From: a virus
Strand: one strand, 5' to 3'
Virus record (IMG/VR): IMGVR_UViG_3300035670_000584
Coordinates: 1-38,892 of that record
Length of the DNA: 38,892 nucleotides
Made by a program: the position numbers and the translations under genes. Shown here piece after piece: positions 14,488 to 20,342 of this stretch. The notes under the pieces were generated by a model. It was not told the origin of the DNA and searched no databases. It worked only from the letters and a program-made list of their open reading frames with translations. Each line of letters opens with the position of its first letter. The first letter of the stretch is position 1.

Positions 14488-15103
14488 AATATATCATTTA
14501 TTGGCGCAGAGCATTGTGGCTTTGGTAGCGAATGTCCGTTCACTTTCATCCACTTTGTTTCTGCGCCTCTTTTATTTGATTCGTTTAATGGTTAGTAAGT
14601 TAAATAAAATAAGTTACATAACATACATTAAGTTCATTATTTTCAATGGGTTACAACTGCTAATATTCATTCGTTTACTGCTCCTATCATCATCAGTTCA
14701 GGCACAAGCACCGCCACAGATTAATCTTGAAATAATTAAGCAAATCGAATCATCGGGGAATATATTTGCTCGTTCATCAGCAGGAGCAAAAGGATTATTT
14801 CAACTCACAAAAATATGTGTTCAAGATTATAACCAATTCCACCAATCCGCACAGGTCGATTTCGATTCACCATCAATTTATACTCCGTCAATTCAATACA
14901 AAATAGCATCGTGGTATATAAACGAACGATGTCCTCAACTGCTAAAACATTTCGGGTTATCTAACAACACAACTAATATTTTAATTTGTTACAACGCAGG
15001 AATCGGTTGGGCAATTAAGCACAACCGCAAAGGGATTTCTCTGCCCAAAGAAACAGAGAATTATGTCAAATCGTATAACAAAAGAAAGGAACGGACAGAA
15101 TGA
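14459..15103 (+). CDS. Lytic transglycosylase with long hydrophobic N-terminus
   Basis: The protein has 214 residues from ATG 14459. Residues 85-205 are an SLT lysozyme-like domain: the catalytic Glu97 in KQIESSGN, AKGLFQLT, and CYNAGIGWA near the end. It cuts glycan strands of peptidoglycan. Residues 57-84 form a hydrophobic stretch ending in Ser-Val-Gln-Ala-Gln-Ala, a probable signal-peptide cut, so the enzyme is likely exported. The first 43 residues look unusual and cover a strong RNA hairpin, so a later start (ATG 14588) is possible although it lacks a ribosome site. From about 14690 the + strand has about twice as many C as G, opposite to the other genes, which suggests separate origin. 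Confidence 0.75.
   Translation: MERQNIIIYRIYHLLAQSIVALVANVRSLSSTLFLRLFYLIRLMVSKLNKISYITYIKFIIFNGLQLLIFIRLLLLSSSVQAQAPPQINLEIIKQIESSGNIFARSSAGAKGLFQLTKICVQDYNQFHQSAQVDFDSPSIYTPSIQYKIASWYINERCPQLLKHFGLSNNTTNILICYNAGIGWAIKHNRKGISLPKETENYVKSYNKRKERTE
14503..14577 (+). other. Hairpin with T-rich 3' side inside the lysin 5' region
   Basis: GGCGCAGA (14503-14510) pairs perfectly with TCTGCGCC (14560-14567), and GTGG/CCAC inside can extend it. TCTTTTATTT follows at once, as in a Rho-independent terminator or attenuator. It overlaps the doubtful first codons of the transglycosylase frame. Confidence 0.4.
15081..15099 (+). repeat. Extended ribosome-site motif, copy 3
   Basis: AAAGAAAGGAACGGACAGA precedes ATG 15100, overlapping the end of the lysin gene. 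Same element as at 13724. Confidence 0.65.
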
Positions 15104-15279
15104 ACATGAAAGTATGCAAAGATTCAATTTGTGCGGATTGTTTTTATTGGTCGGATGATTTCAGCAGGTGTTACATCCACAAGACCGAGCCGAGATTATT
15201 AACAAGGGAATATGCGCTTAACAGAATGAACGGTGTTGCCTTTGGTTGTAAGGCATACAGAAAGGATATAACGAAGTGA
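15100..15279 (+). CDS. Small cysteine-rich, probable zinc-binding protein
   Basis: The protein has 59 residues with Cys6, Cys11, Cys14, Cys24, His27 and Cys50 (KDSICADCFYW, then RCYIHKTEP, then GVAFGCKAY). The spacing suggests a small zinc finger. The conserved AAAGGAACGGACA element supports the start, and it overlaps the lysin stop by 4 bases. It lies in the early operon. Cys-rich proteins of this size in phages often bind nucleic acid or host enzymes; the target here is unknown. Confidence 0.65.
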   Translation: MNMKVCKDSICADCFYWSDDFSRCYIHKTEPRLLTREYALNRMNGVAFGCKAYRKDITK

Positions 15280-15281
15280 TA

Positions 15282-15518
15282 ATGAGCAACTTAAAAAAGT
15301 TCAAGGATATGAATGACGAACGAATGTTATATGCCAAAAGCATATATCATCACAAGGTAACTATTACGACAACGCAAAAGACGGAGTTTGTATTTGTAAC
15401 TGCTGATGAAGATTTACAGGAATCTAAAATTGAAATGTATTTTGAGATGGGTGAATTTGATGACCATATTGCAAGTTGCGTTGGTGATGGGAAATTAATA
15501 AACATTAACATTCAGTAA
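15282..15518 (+). CDS. Small acidic early protein
   Basis: The protein has 78 residues. MSNLKKFKDMNDERMLYAKS is followed by strands (HHKVTITTTQKTEFVFVTAD) and an acidic segment (EMYFEMGEFDDH). ATG 15282 lies two bases after the preceding stop; an earlier in-frame GTG at 15276 is possible. No family recognised. Early-operon position before the recombination genes is the only functional hint. Confidence 0.55.
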   Translation: MSNLKKFKDMNDERMLYAKSIYHHKVTITTTQKTEFVFVTADEDLQESKIEMYFEMGEFDDHIASCVGDGKLININIQ

Positions 15519-15533
15519 AAGAAAGGAACGGAC
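15518..15533 (+). repeat. Extended ribosome-site motif, copy 4
   Basis: AAAGAAAGGAACGGAC directly precedes ATG 15534. Same element as at 13724. Confidence 0.65.
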
Positions 15534-16148
15534 ATGAACGATGAGATTTTAAAATCACAGGAATTGGCAACGGTGGAAGCCGAGATTAATGACATTGAGT
15601 TTAATATTGACGGATTTACGGTTGCAGGAGAATCGGAATTGATGAAAGCGACCGAGTGGTTAAGCGTTCTAGTTAATCACAGGAAACGGGTGGAATCTGA
15701 ACGGACGTATATGAAAGCACCCGTGCTAGAACAATGCAAAAGGATTGATAACTTTTTTAATCGGGTAAAGGACAAGATTCAAGGAATAGAGAACGTATTA
15801 CGGCAGAAGGTAGGAAAATACGTTATGGCGAAACAGGAAGAACAACGAAAGCAAGAAGAAGAAAGACAAAAGGTAATGCAGGAAGAATTGCGAAGGGCAA
15901 AGGAAGAAAAACGAGAAGTTGAGAATATTGAATTACCTGCGGTCGTTGAAGCACCGACATACATTAGAACGGATTTAGGGAAAGCGGTTACTAAAAAGAT
16001 TTGGAAGTTTGAAATTACTGACGAAAAGGATGTTCCTAAAAAGTATTTAAGTGTGGACGAAAAGAAAATCAGACAAGCGGTCAAAGACGGGGTGCGTGAG
16101 ATTAAGGGTGTTCGGATATATGAGGACATTGTATTGGCGGTCAGTTAA
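15534..16148 (+). CDS. Coiled-coil protein partner of RecT
   Basis: The protein has 204 residues. A central coiled coil (about residues 85-130; KQEEQRKQEEERQKVMQEE) is followed by Pro-rich text and a conserved end (WKFEITDEKDVPKKYLSVDE, then KIRQAVKDGVREIKGVRIYE). This C-terminal block is widespread in phage proteins encoded beside RecT/Bet genes. The family has no settled function; roles as nuclease inhibitor or recombination accessory have been guessed from position. Here too it directly precedes the RecT-like gene by 27 bases. Confidence 0.7.
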   Translation: MNDEILKSQELATVEAEINDIEFNIDGFTVAGESELMKATEWLSVLVNHRKRVESERTYMKAPVLEQCKRIDNFFNRVKDKIQGIENVLRQKVGKYVMAKQEEQRKQEEERQKVMQEELRRAKEEKREVENIELPAVVEAPTYIRTDLGKAVTKKIWKFEITDEKDVPKKYLSVDEKKIRQAVKDGVREIKGVRIYEDIVLAVS

Positions 16149-16175
16149 TAAACAAATTAAAAAGGAGTAGGGGAA

Positions 16176-17189
16176 ATGACAAACGAGATGATTAAGAAAG
16201 AAGAAGAACAACAGTTAACGGCAGATAATTTAAGGCGGTTTCTTTGTCCGAACGCAACGGAGCAGGAGATTGGGTTGGCATTGAATATCTGTAAGGCGTA
16301 TGAATTAAACCCGTTCAAACGTGAAGTCCATATTATTAAATACGGTGATTCACCTGCGAATGTGATTGTTGGCTACGAAGTATATTTGAAACGGGCGAGG
16401 TCGTTCCCGTCATACGAAAACTTTAAATGTTGGACGGAAATGCGTGGCGAGGAGTTGGTTGCTATTTGCGAGATATACGATAAGAATTGGAAAAACCCGT
16501 TCGTATGGGAAGCGTATTATGATGAATGTGTGCAGACGACTAAAGACAGGAATGGAGCGGTAAGACCGAACAAGAATTGGTCGGTAAAAAAGCGTTTCAT
16601 GCTTAAAAAGGTAGCAATCGCACAGGCGCATAGATTGGCATATCCTAACGATTTAGGCGGTATGCCGTATGTTGCGGAAGAAATACAGGACATTGATACA
16701 CATGATGCACCTACGCAACAGATTGAGCAACAGGCAAGTTATCCTAACGCTGACGATATGACGGAAGAACAGTTATTGAATTGGGAATTACCTGCCGTAT
16801 GCAAGACATTTGCAGGGTGGAAGATTAAGGATGTATGGACATCAGGCGAACGTGGGCAGAAATACCTAGCGTATATATGCGAGAAAACCGACAACGTAGT
16901 GTTAGAAAACCTTATTACACGGGCGGTCGGTATATTATCGCAAGTTGATGAAGAAGCAGAACAGGTTGTTGAAGCGGAAAAGAACACGATGAACGGTGCG
17001 TTATCGCTTGAGCAGAAAGTTGCGGATGAATTAATTAATGCAATTAATGCAACTAGGTCAAAGGCACAACTTGTTAATTTTGGCACGGATGTAACGGCAA
17101 AGGTTAGCAGGTTCGTGATGGATGAAAACAGGAATAAGGTTTATGACGTTTTCAATACGAGATTAAGCAGTTTTGATAAAGTAAAGTAA
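16176..17189 (+). CDS. RecT/Bet-family single-strand annealing protein
   Basis: The protein has 337 residues. Residues 15-190 match the RecT/Bet pattern: LCPNATEQEIGLALNICKAY, ELNPFKREVHIIKYG, NVIVGYEVYLKRARS, and KKRFMLKKVAIAQAHRLAYP followed by DLGGMPYVAEE. These proteins coat single strands and anneal them in phage recombination and replication-linked repair. AAAAGGAGTAGGGG precedes ATG 16176. The C-terminal 140 residues are variable and helical. Its usual exonuclease partner is probably the nuclease-like gene at 17281. Confidence 0.85.
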   Translation: MTNEMIKKEEEQQLTADNLRRFLCPNATEQEIGLALNICKAYELNPFKREVHIIKYGDSPANVIVGYEVYLKRARSFPSYENFKCWTEMRGEELVAICEIYDKNWKNPFVWEAYYDECVQTTKDRNGAVRPNKNWSVKKRFMLKKVAIAQAHRLAYPNDLGGMPYVAEEIQDIDTHDAPTQQIEQQASYPNADDMTEEQLLNWELPAVCKTFAGWKIKDVWTSGERGQKYLAYICEKTDNVVLENLITRAVGILSQVDEEAEQVVEAEKNTMNGALSLEQKVADELINAINATRSKAQLVNFGTDVTAKVSRFVMDENRNKVYDVFNTRLSSFDKVK

Positions 17190-17197
17190 CATTAAAA

Positions 17198-17231
17198 CGT
17201 GGTGGGGTGTTAGGGGTAGCACCTCACCACG
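17198..17231 (+). other. Strong hairpin after the RecT gene
   Basis: CGTGGTGGGGTG (17198-17209) pairs with CACCTCACCACG (17220-17231): 12 pairs including one G-U, with a 10-base loop. It sits in the 91-base gap between RecT and the nuclease. There is no T run after it, so it is more likely an RNA processing or stability element than a terminator. Confidence 0.55.
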
Positions 17232-17280
17232 CTACACACCGTTTCAAATCCCATAACAATTTAATTCGTGGATAAACTAA

Positions 17281-17754
17281 ATGGCAAACTATAACTTTAC
17301 AATGGATTTAGAGTTGGGCGAACGGTTTGAATCTGCTGTTTGCATACATCTTAATCGTGGCAGGAAGTCAGATTTTATTGTAAAGGAATTGGACAAGAAG
17401 TTAAGGAAATATTGGGATTTGAAGAACCAATCAAGCAGGTGGGAAATAAAGTTGGACACGGAATCACACAAGACGGGTAACATCTTTTTTGAGTTGTTCA
17501 GTAAGACAAAAAAGAAGTCAGGTATGTTATCGACATACGCTGATTATATAGTCTATGGTTTGTTTGACGGTGATTATATATCAGCATATCAGATTTCATA
17601 TTACGATTTAATGTGTTTCCTTTTTACCAACGAGAATGTATTAAAGGATAAAAGCGGTGATTTCAAATCAATAACTGGTGTTTTATGTAGGAGAAATGTT
17701 TTTACAAATTTACCAACCGTATACAAATTATTTAGTATCGAGAGGTGGTTTTAA
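17281..17754 (+). CDS. PD-(D/E)XK-like nuclease
   Basis: The protein has 157 residues. The key block is Trp-Glu55-Ile-Lys57 in RWEIKLDTESHKTGNIFFE, followed by KKKSGMLSTYADYIVYG. This 'E-x-K...TGN...SG...T.ADY' arrangement is seen in small phage nucleases of the PD-(D/E)XK fold, where Glu and Lys bind metal and act in catalysis. An upstream acid (Asp46) could be the third residue. Position after RecT fits an exonuclease or Holliday-junction role; the exact activity is not certain. The stop overlaps the next start by one base (TAATG). Confidence 0.65.
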   Translation: MANYNFTMDLELGERFESAVCIHLNRGRKSDFIVKELDKKLRKYWDLKNQSSRWEIKLDTESHKTGNIFFELFSKTKKKSGMLSTYADYIVYGLFDGDYISAYQISYYDLMCFLFTNENVLKDKSGDFKSITGVLCRRNVFTNLPTVYKLFSIERWF

Positions 17755-18575
17755 TGAAGGAAGCGTATTACTTTTCGCACGATTCAAATGCACGGCACGA
17801 CCCAAAAATGCTGAAATTGCGTAGGCAGTTAGGTATTGAAGGTTACGGCATCTATTTCATGGTTATTGAATCATTACGTGAGCAAGAGAATTACACTCTG
17901 CCATTAGATTCATACGATGACCTTGCATACGATTTTGCAACATCAATGCAAAAGGTGAAGGCGGTCGTTGAAGGGTTTGGATTGTTTAATGCAGATGCAA
18001 ATTGCTTTTATTCACCACGTTTGATGCGTAGCATGGAAAGTTATAACTCTATGAAAACAAAGCGGATAGAAGCAGGTAGGGTTGGTGGTCTAGCATCCGT
18101 TAAGCAAAGGTTAAGCAAACGTCAACGATTGCTCAACGATTGCTCAAGCATTAAAGGAAAGGAAATGAAAGGAAAGGAAATAAAAGAAAATAAAAACAAG
18201 AATATGTGTTTGTTTGATGAATTATGGAACGCATATCCTAATAGGATAGGCAAAAAACAAGCAGAAAGGCACTTTTTAGCAACGATAAACGAATCTAATG
18301 GTGATGATATTAAGAAAGCGTTAAATAACTATAAAGAGCATTTAAAGCGAAACGTATGGAAGAAGCCACAGAACGGAGCGACTTGGTTTAATAATTGGCA
18401 GGATTGGGTTGATTTTAAAGAGCCAACAGTTCCTGTATGTGAGATTTGCGATGGAAAAGGATATATAGTTCAAAGGGGAACGCATCAAACATCGCAGGTT
18501 AAATGTCCTGCTTGTAAAGGAAACAAAGTTGGCTACGAAGAAGAAGAAGGTGCATCAGGGAGAATGTTATGTTGA
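17754..18575 (+). CDS. DnaD/Lin1244-type replication initiation protein with zinc fingers
   Basis: The protein has 273 residues. Residues 1-85 match the Lin1244/Lin1753 (DUF4373) N-terminal domain: AYYFSHDSNARHDPKMLKLR then GIEGYGIYFMVIESLRE. A basic low-complexity linker (about 120-150) follows, then a helical domain ending ATWFNNWQDWVDF. The C-terminus has a DnaJ-type zinc finger (CEICDGKGYI, later CPACKGNK). Such proteins start phage replication and load helicase. The linker-coding DNA holds 11-bp repeats followed by a purine tract, so the origin probably lies inside the gene as in lambda O. ATG 17754 with GAGAGGTGG is preferred to GTG 17745. Confidence 0.8.
   Translation: MKEAYYFSHDSNARHDPKMLKLRRQLGIEGYGIYFMVIESLREQENYTLPLDSYDDLAYDFATSMQKVKAVVEGFGLFNADANCFYSPRLMRSMESYNSMKTKRIEAGRVGGLASVKQRLSKRQRLLNDCSSIKGKEMKGKEIKENKNKNMCLFDELWNAYPNRIGKKQAERHFLATINESNGDDIKKALNNYKEHLKRNVWKKPQNGATWFNNWQDWVDFKEPTVPVCEICDGKGYIVQRGTHQTSQVKCPACKGNKVGYEEEEGASGRMLC
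18099..18203 (+). other. Candidate replication origin: five phased 11-bp repeats plus purine tract
   Basis: Five consecutive 11-mers occupy 18099-18153: GTTAAGCAAAG, GTTAAGCAAAC, GTCAACGATTG, CTCAACGATTG, CTCAAGCATTA. Each copy shifts the reading phase, so the repeat is not explained by the protein. An A/G-only stretch broken by a few T and C bases follows (18154-18203), itself containing a duplicated AAAGGAAAGGAAAT. Iterons followed by an AT-rich purine tract inside the initiator gene is the lambda-type origin layout. Confidence 0.6.
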
Positions 18576-18928
18576 AAATTAGTTTGCGTAAGACAGATTC
18601 ATTGTATTCAAAAATAATAAGGTCAGAAAGACCAATATGTGAATTATGTGAGAAACGGCAATCGACACAAATACATCACTATTACGGAAGGCGGTTTGAG
18701 AATGTAAGGTTTGATGATAATAATGTTGTCGCTGTATGTTTCACGTGCCATAGGATATTTGAGGAAGATGCACACGAAGGAAGAAGATTTATGATTAAAA
18801 AACTAGGTGAATCAAAATTTGATGAGTTAACACTTAAAAGGAATCTTTACAAACGTAGGGATGATAAATTGGATTTAATATGGTTAAAAATACGTAATAA
18901 AGGAGTAAATCATGGACAAAATGGATGA
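18569..18928 (+). CDS. NinG/HNH-like zinc protein
   Basis: The protein has 119 residues. PICELCEKRQ and AVCFTCHRIFEED give two CxxC pairs around IHHYYGRRFENVRFDDNNVV. This is the pattern of NinG-like and HNH-related phage proteins (CxxC, His-His-x-x-Gly-Arg-Arg, CxxCH). NinG in lambda helps resolve recombination intermediates. GGGAGAATGTT before ATG 18569 is good, and it overlaps the replication gene by 7 bases. Nuclease action is possible because the His-His block is intact, but is not shown. Confidence 0.7.
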   Translation: MLKISLRKTDSLYSKIIRSERPICELCEKRQSTQIHHYYGRRFENVRFDDNNVVAVCFTCHRIFEEDAHEGRRFMIKKLGESKFDELTLKRNLYKRRDDKLDLIWLKIRNKGVNHGQNG

Positions 18929-19199
18929 TAAAGAAATTAAGCAAGGGATTATTAAGCAGGTAAATAATTGTGTTATCACGGGCGTATTGGCAGGGGAGAT
19001 ATTTGAAACGATAAAGCAGATGTCATTTGCTATATGTTTTATGTTGTCGAAGTTAGATGAAGCCGATAGCGACAAGGCAATTTTAATGCACGATTACGTC
19101 ATAGATTCGATTAGGGATTATGCAGATGTTAGGCGCAAATATGAAACAAGGCAGTTTGAGAAAATCGTTGCATCAATCAGAAAGGACATTGAATTATGA
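18912..19199 (+). CDS. Small helical early protein
   Basis: The protein has 95 residues, nearly all helix (KEIKQGIIKQVNNCVIT, FETIKQMSFAICFMLSK, YVIDSIRDYADVRRKYE). AAAGGAGTAAATC precedes ATG 18912. It overlaps the NinG-like gene by 17 bases and the next tiny gene by 4 bases. No family recognised. Confidence 0.6.
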   Translation: MDKMDDKEIKQGIIKQVNNCVITGVLAGEIFETIKQMSFAICFMLSKLDEADSDKAILMHDYVIDSIRDYADVRRKYETRQFEKIVASIRKDIEL

Positions 19200-19297
19200 T
19201 AGCGTTGGGTTGGTTTTGTTTCGGGATATTTGTTGGTAATATACTGTTAGTGATTGCGCTATTCCTATTATCGTTAAATGAAATGGATGAATTATGA
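19196..19297 (+). CDS. 33-residue membrane peptide
   Basis: The peptide is a single hydrophobic helix over residues 2-27 (IALGWFCFGIFVGNILLVIA) with a short acidic end. It starts in the ATGA overlap with the preceding stop and ends in an overlap with the next start, so translation is coupled. Its preserved overlaps on both sides argue that it is real. Function unknown. Confidence 0.5.
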   Translation: MIALGWFCFGIFVGNILLVIALFLLSLNEMDEL

Positions 19298-19491
19298 TGA
19301 TTGGAGATATTGAAGAAATCGCAAAAATAATATCGAGAAGCACGGTTGGTTGGTGGGTTAGAAAAGCAACTGGGTGTAAAAACCCTAACTCTTTATGGAA
19401 AGAATTAGCGAAAGAGTTATTCGTATATTTCAACGTAAAAGCACAAATTAGTAAATTTACACTCAAAGATGATAATGGAGTTGAATTATGA
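19294..19491 (+). CDS. Small unknown protein
   Basis: The protein has 65 residues. It contains STVGWWVRKATGCKNPNSLW followed by an amphipathic helix (ELAKELFVYFNVKA). Both ends overlap neighbours by 4 bases. It could be a small DNA- or RNA-binding protein because of its basic middle, but nothing decides this. Confidence 0.5.
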   Translation: MMIGDIEEIAKIISRSTVGWWVRKATGCKNPNSLWKELAKELFVYFNVKAQISKFTLKDDNGVEL

Positions 19492-19556
19492 AATTGCCTG
19501 ATTTGATGGTAATTGCGATGGTGATTGGGTTATTAATCAAAATGATAGCGAGGTAG
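19488..19556 (+). CDS. 22-residue membrane peptide
   Basis: MKLPDLMVIAMVIGLLIKMI ending Ala-Arg: a very short single hydrophobic helix. It starts in an ATGA overlap and ends 3 bases before the next ATG, so it is spaced as a real gene would be. Too short for family assignment. Function unknown. Confidence 0.4.
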   Translation: MKLPDLMVIAMVIGLLIKMIAR

Positions 19557-19559
19557 ATT

Positions 19560-19808
19560 ATGAAAACAAGAAAATTGAGTGGTAGAAATTATAGAGTATT
19601 AAATCCTGTATATTGTCCTAAATGGGGTAAAGATACAGTATTTATTGAGATTAAAGCGTTACACGATTGTATTAAAGATGGGGTAATATTAGCAAACACT
19701 ATAAGTAAAGCGATTGATTATTGTGATACAGGTGCAGTTAGTATTAAAGAATTAAGAAAGATATTGATGAAGGCAAAGTTGCGGACATGGATTAAAAAGG
19801 AGAAATAA
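19560..19808 (+). CDS. Small unknown early protein
   Basis: The protein has 82 residues. It has a basic start (MKTRKLSGRNYRVLNPVYC), a middle helix with two cysteines and a Lys-rich end (KAKLRTWIKKEK). The preceding GCGAGG supports the start, and the next gene follows after 2 bases. No recognised family. Confidence 0.5.
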   Translation: MKTRKLSGRNYRVLNPVYCPKWGKDTVFIEIKALHDCIKDGVILANTISKAIDYCDTGAVSIKELRKILMKAKLRTWIKKEK

Positions 19809-19810
19809 TA

Positions 19811-20110
19811 ATGAAAAAGGGATTACGGGATGCGATAAATGAGCATAACGAGGATTTACGGAACGAATTTAAAATATATCCGAAAATCGTAGGAAAATTG
19901 ATATGTTCTGCTAATTCAGACGATGAGTTAATCGAGTTGCATAAGTTAGTTGACGAAACGATTACGGCAGAATCATTACGGGATTGTATGATTTGCAAGA
20001 TGATTAAATGGGGTTGTTCGCTACGGTTTTTAGGTATTTTATTTAATCACGATGGCAAGACGATAAAGGCGATTGCGGACAAATATAGTTGCAAAAGAGG
20101 ACAAAAATAA
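19811..20110 (+). CDS. Possible helix-turn-helix protein ending the early operon
   Basis: The protein has 99 residues. The last 40 residues (MIKWGCSLRFLGILFNHDGK then TIKAIADKYSC) have the outline of a sigma/transposase-like helix-turn-helix: helix, turn at the Phe-Asn-His-Asp, second helix. Proteins like this at the end of an early operon and just before the late genes can be late-gene activators. This is inference. A terminator follows 23 bases after the stop. Confidence 0.5.
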   Translation: MKKGLRDAINEHNEDLRNEFKIYPKIVGKLICSANSDDELIELHKLVDETITAESLRDCMICKMIKWGCSLRFLGILFNHDGKTIKAIADKYSCKRGQK

Positions 20111-20126
20111 TTCCGCACTTTTTCAT
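20109..20126 (+). repeat. 18-bp direct repeat, left copy
   Basis: AATTCCGCACTTTTTCAT. An identical copy is at 20178-20195. The pair flanks the terminator hairpin and overlaps the stop codon of the gene before. Confidence 0.8.
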
Positions 20127-20133
20127 GCCACTT

Positions 20134-20172
20134 AAAGCGTTGTTAGTCTTAATGATAGCAACGCTTTTTCTA
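20134..20172 (+). terminator. Rho-independent terminator closing the early operon
   Basis: AAAGCGTTG (20134-20142) pairs perfectly with CAACGCTTT (20159-20167) across a 16-base loop, followed by a T-rich end (TTTTTCTATTTT). It separates the early genes from the packaging and head genes. Confidence 0.8.
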
Positions 20173-20177
20173 TTTTA

Positions 20178-20195
20178 AATTCCGCACTTTTTCAT
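20178..20195 (+). repeat. 18-bp direct repeat, right copy
   Basis: Identical to 20109-20126. It starts just after the terminator T-run. It could be a regulator site or part of a packaging signal for the terminase encoded downstream. Confidence 0.8.
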
Positions 20196-20242
20196 ATTAG
20201 TAGAGGGTAATTTAATATAAATGACTACTTTTAAGATGGCGA

Positions 20243-20320
20243 GGTTGGTTGTTCTGCGATGGGTGAAAGACTAATATTCAGTTATTAGACTAAAGGACGG
20301 GTGGGGTAGCGCAACCAACC
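20243..20320 (+). ncRNA. Candidate structured leader RNA before the late genes
   Basis: GGTTGGTTG (20243-20251) pairs perfectly with CAACCAACC (20312-20320). Inside is a small hairpin, CTAATA (20271-20276) with TATTAG (20283-20288), flanked by direct AGACTA words, and two G-rich stretches (GATGGGTG; GGACGGGTGGGGTAG). The closing stem ends 22 bases before ATG 20343. It matches no riboswitch or ribozyme that I recognise. The 20196-20242 part before it contains only a weak promoter-like TTTCAT/TAATAT pair. Confidence 0.4.
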
Positions 20321-20342
20321 AAACCACAAACGAAAGAGCGAG

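Noticed and set aside
17240-17260. T-loop-like sequence GTTTCAAATCCC suggesting a tRNA
   Set aside because: The flanking bases cannot form a T stem, and no acceptor or anticodon stem fits. The hairpin just before is a simple stem.
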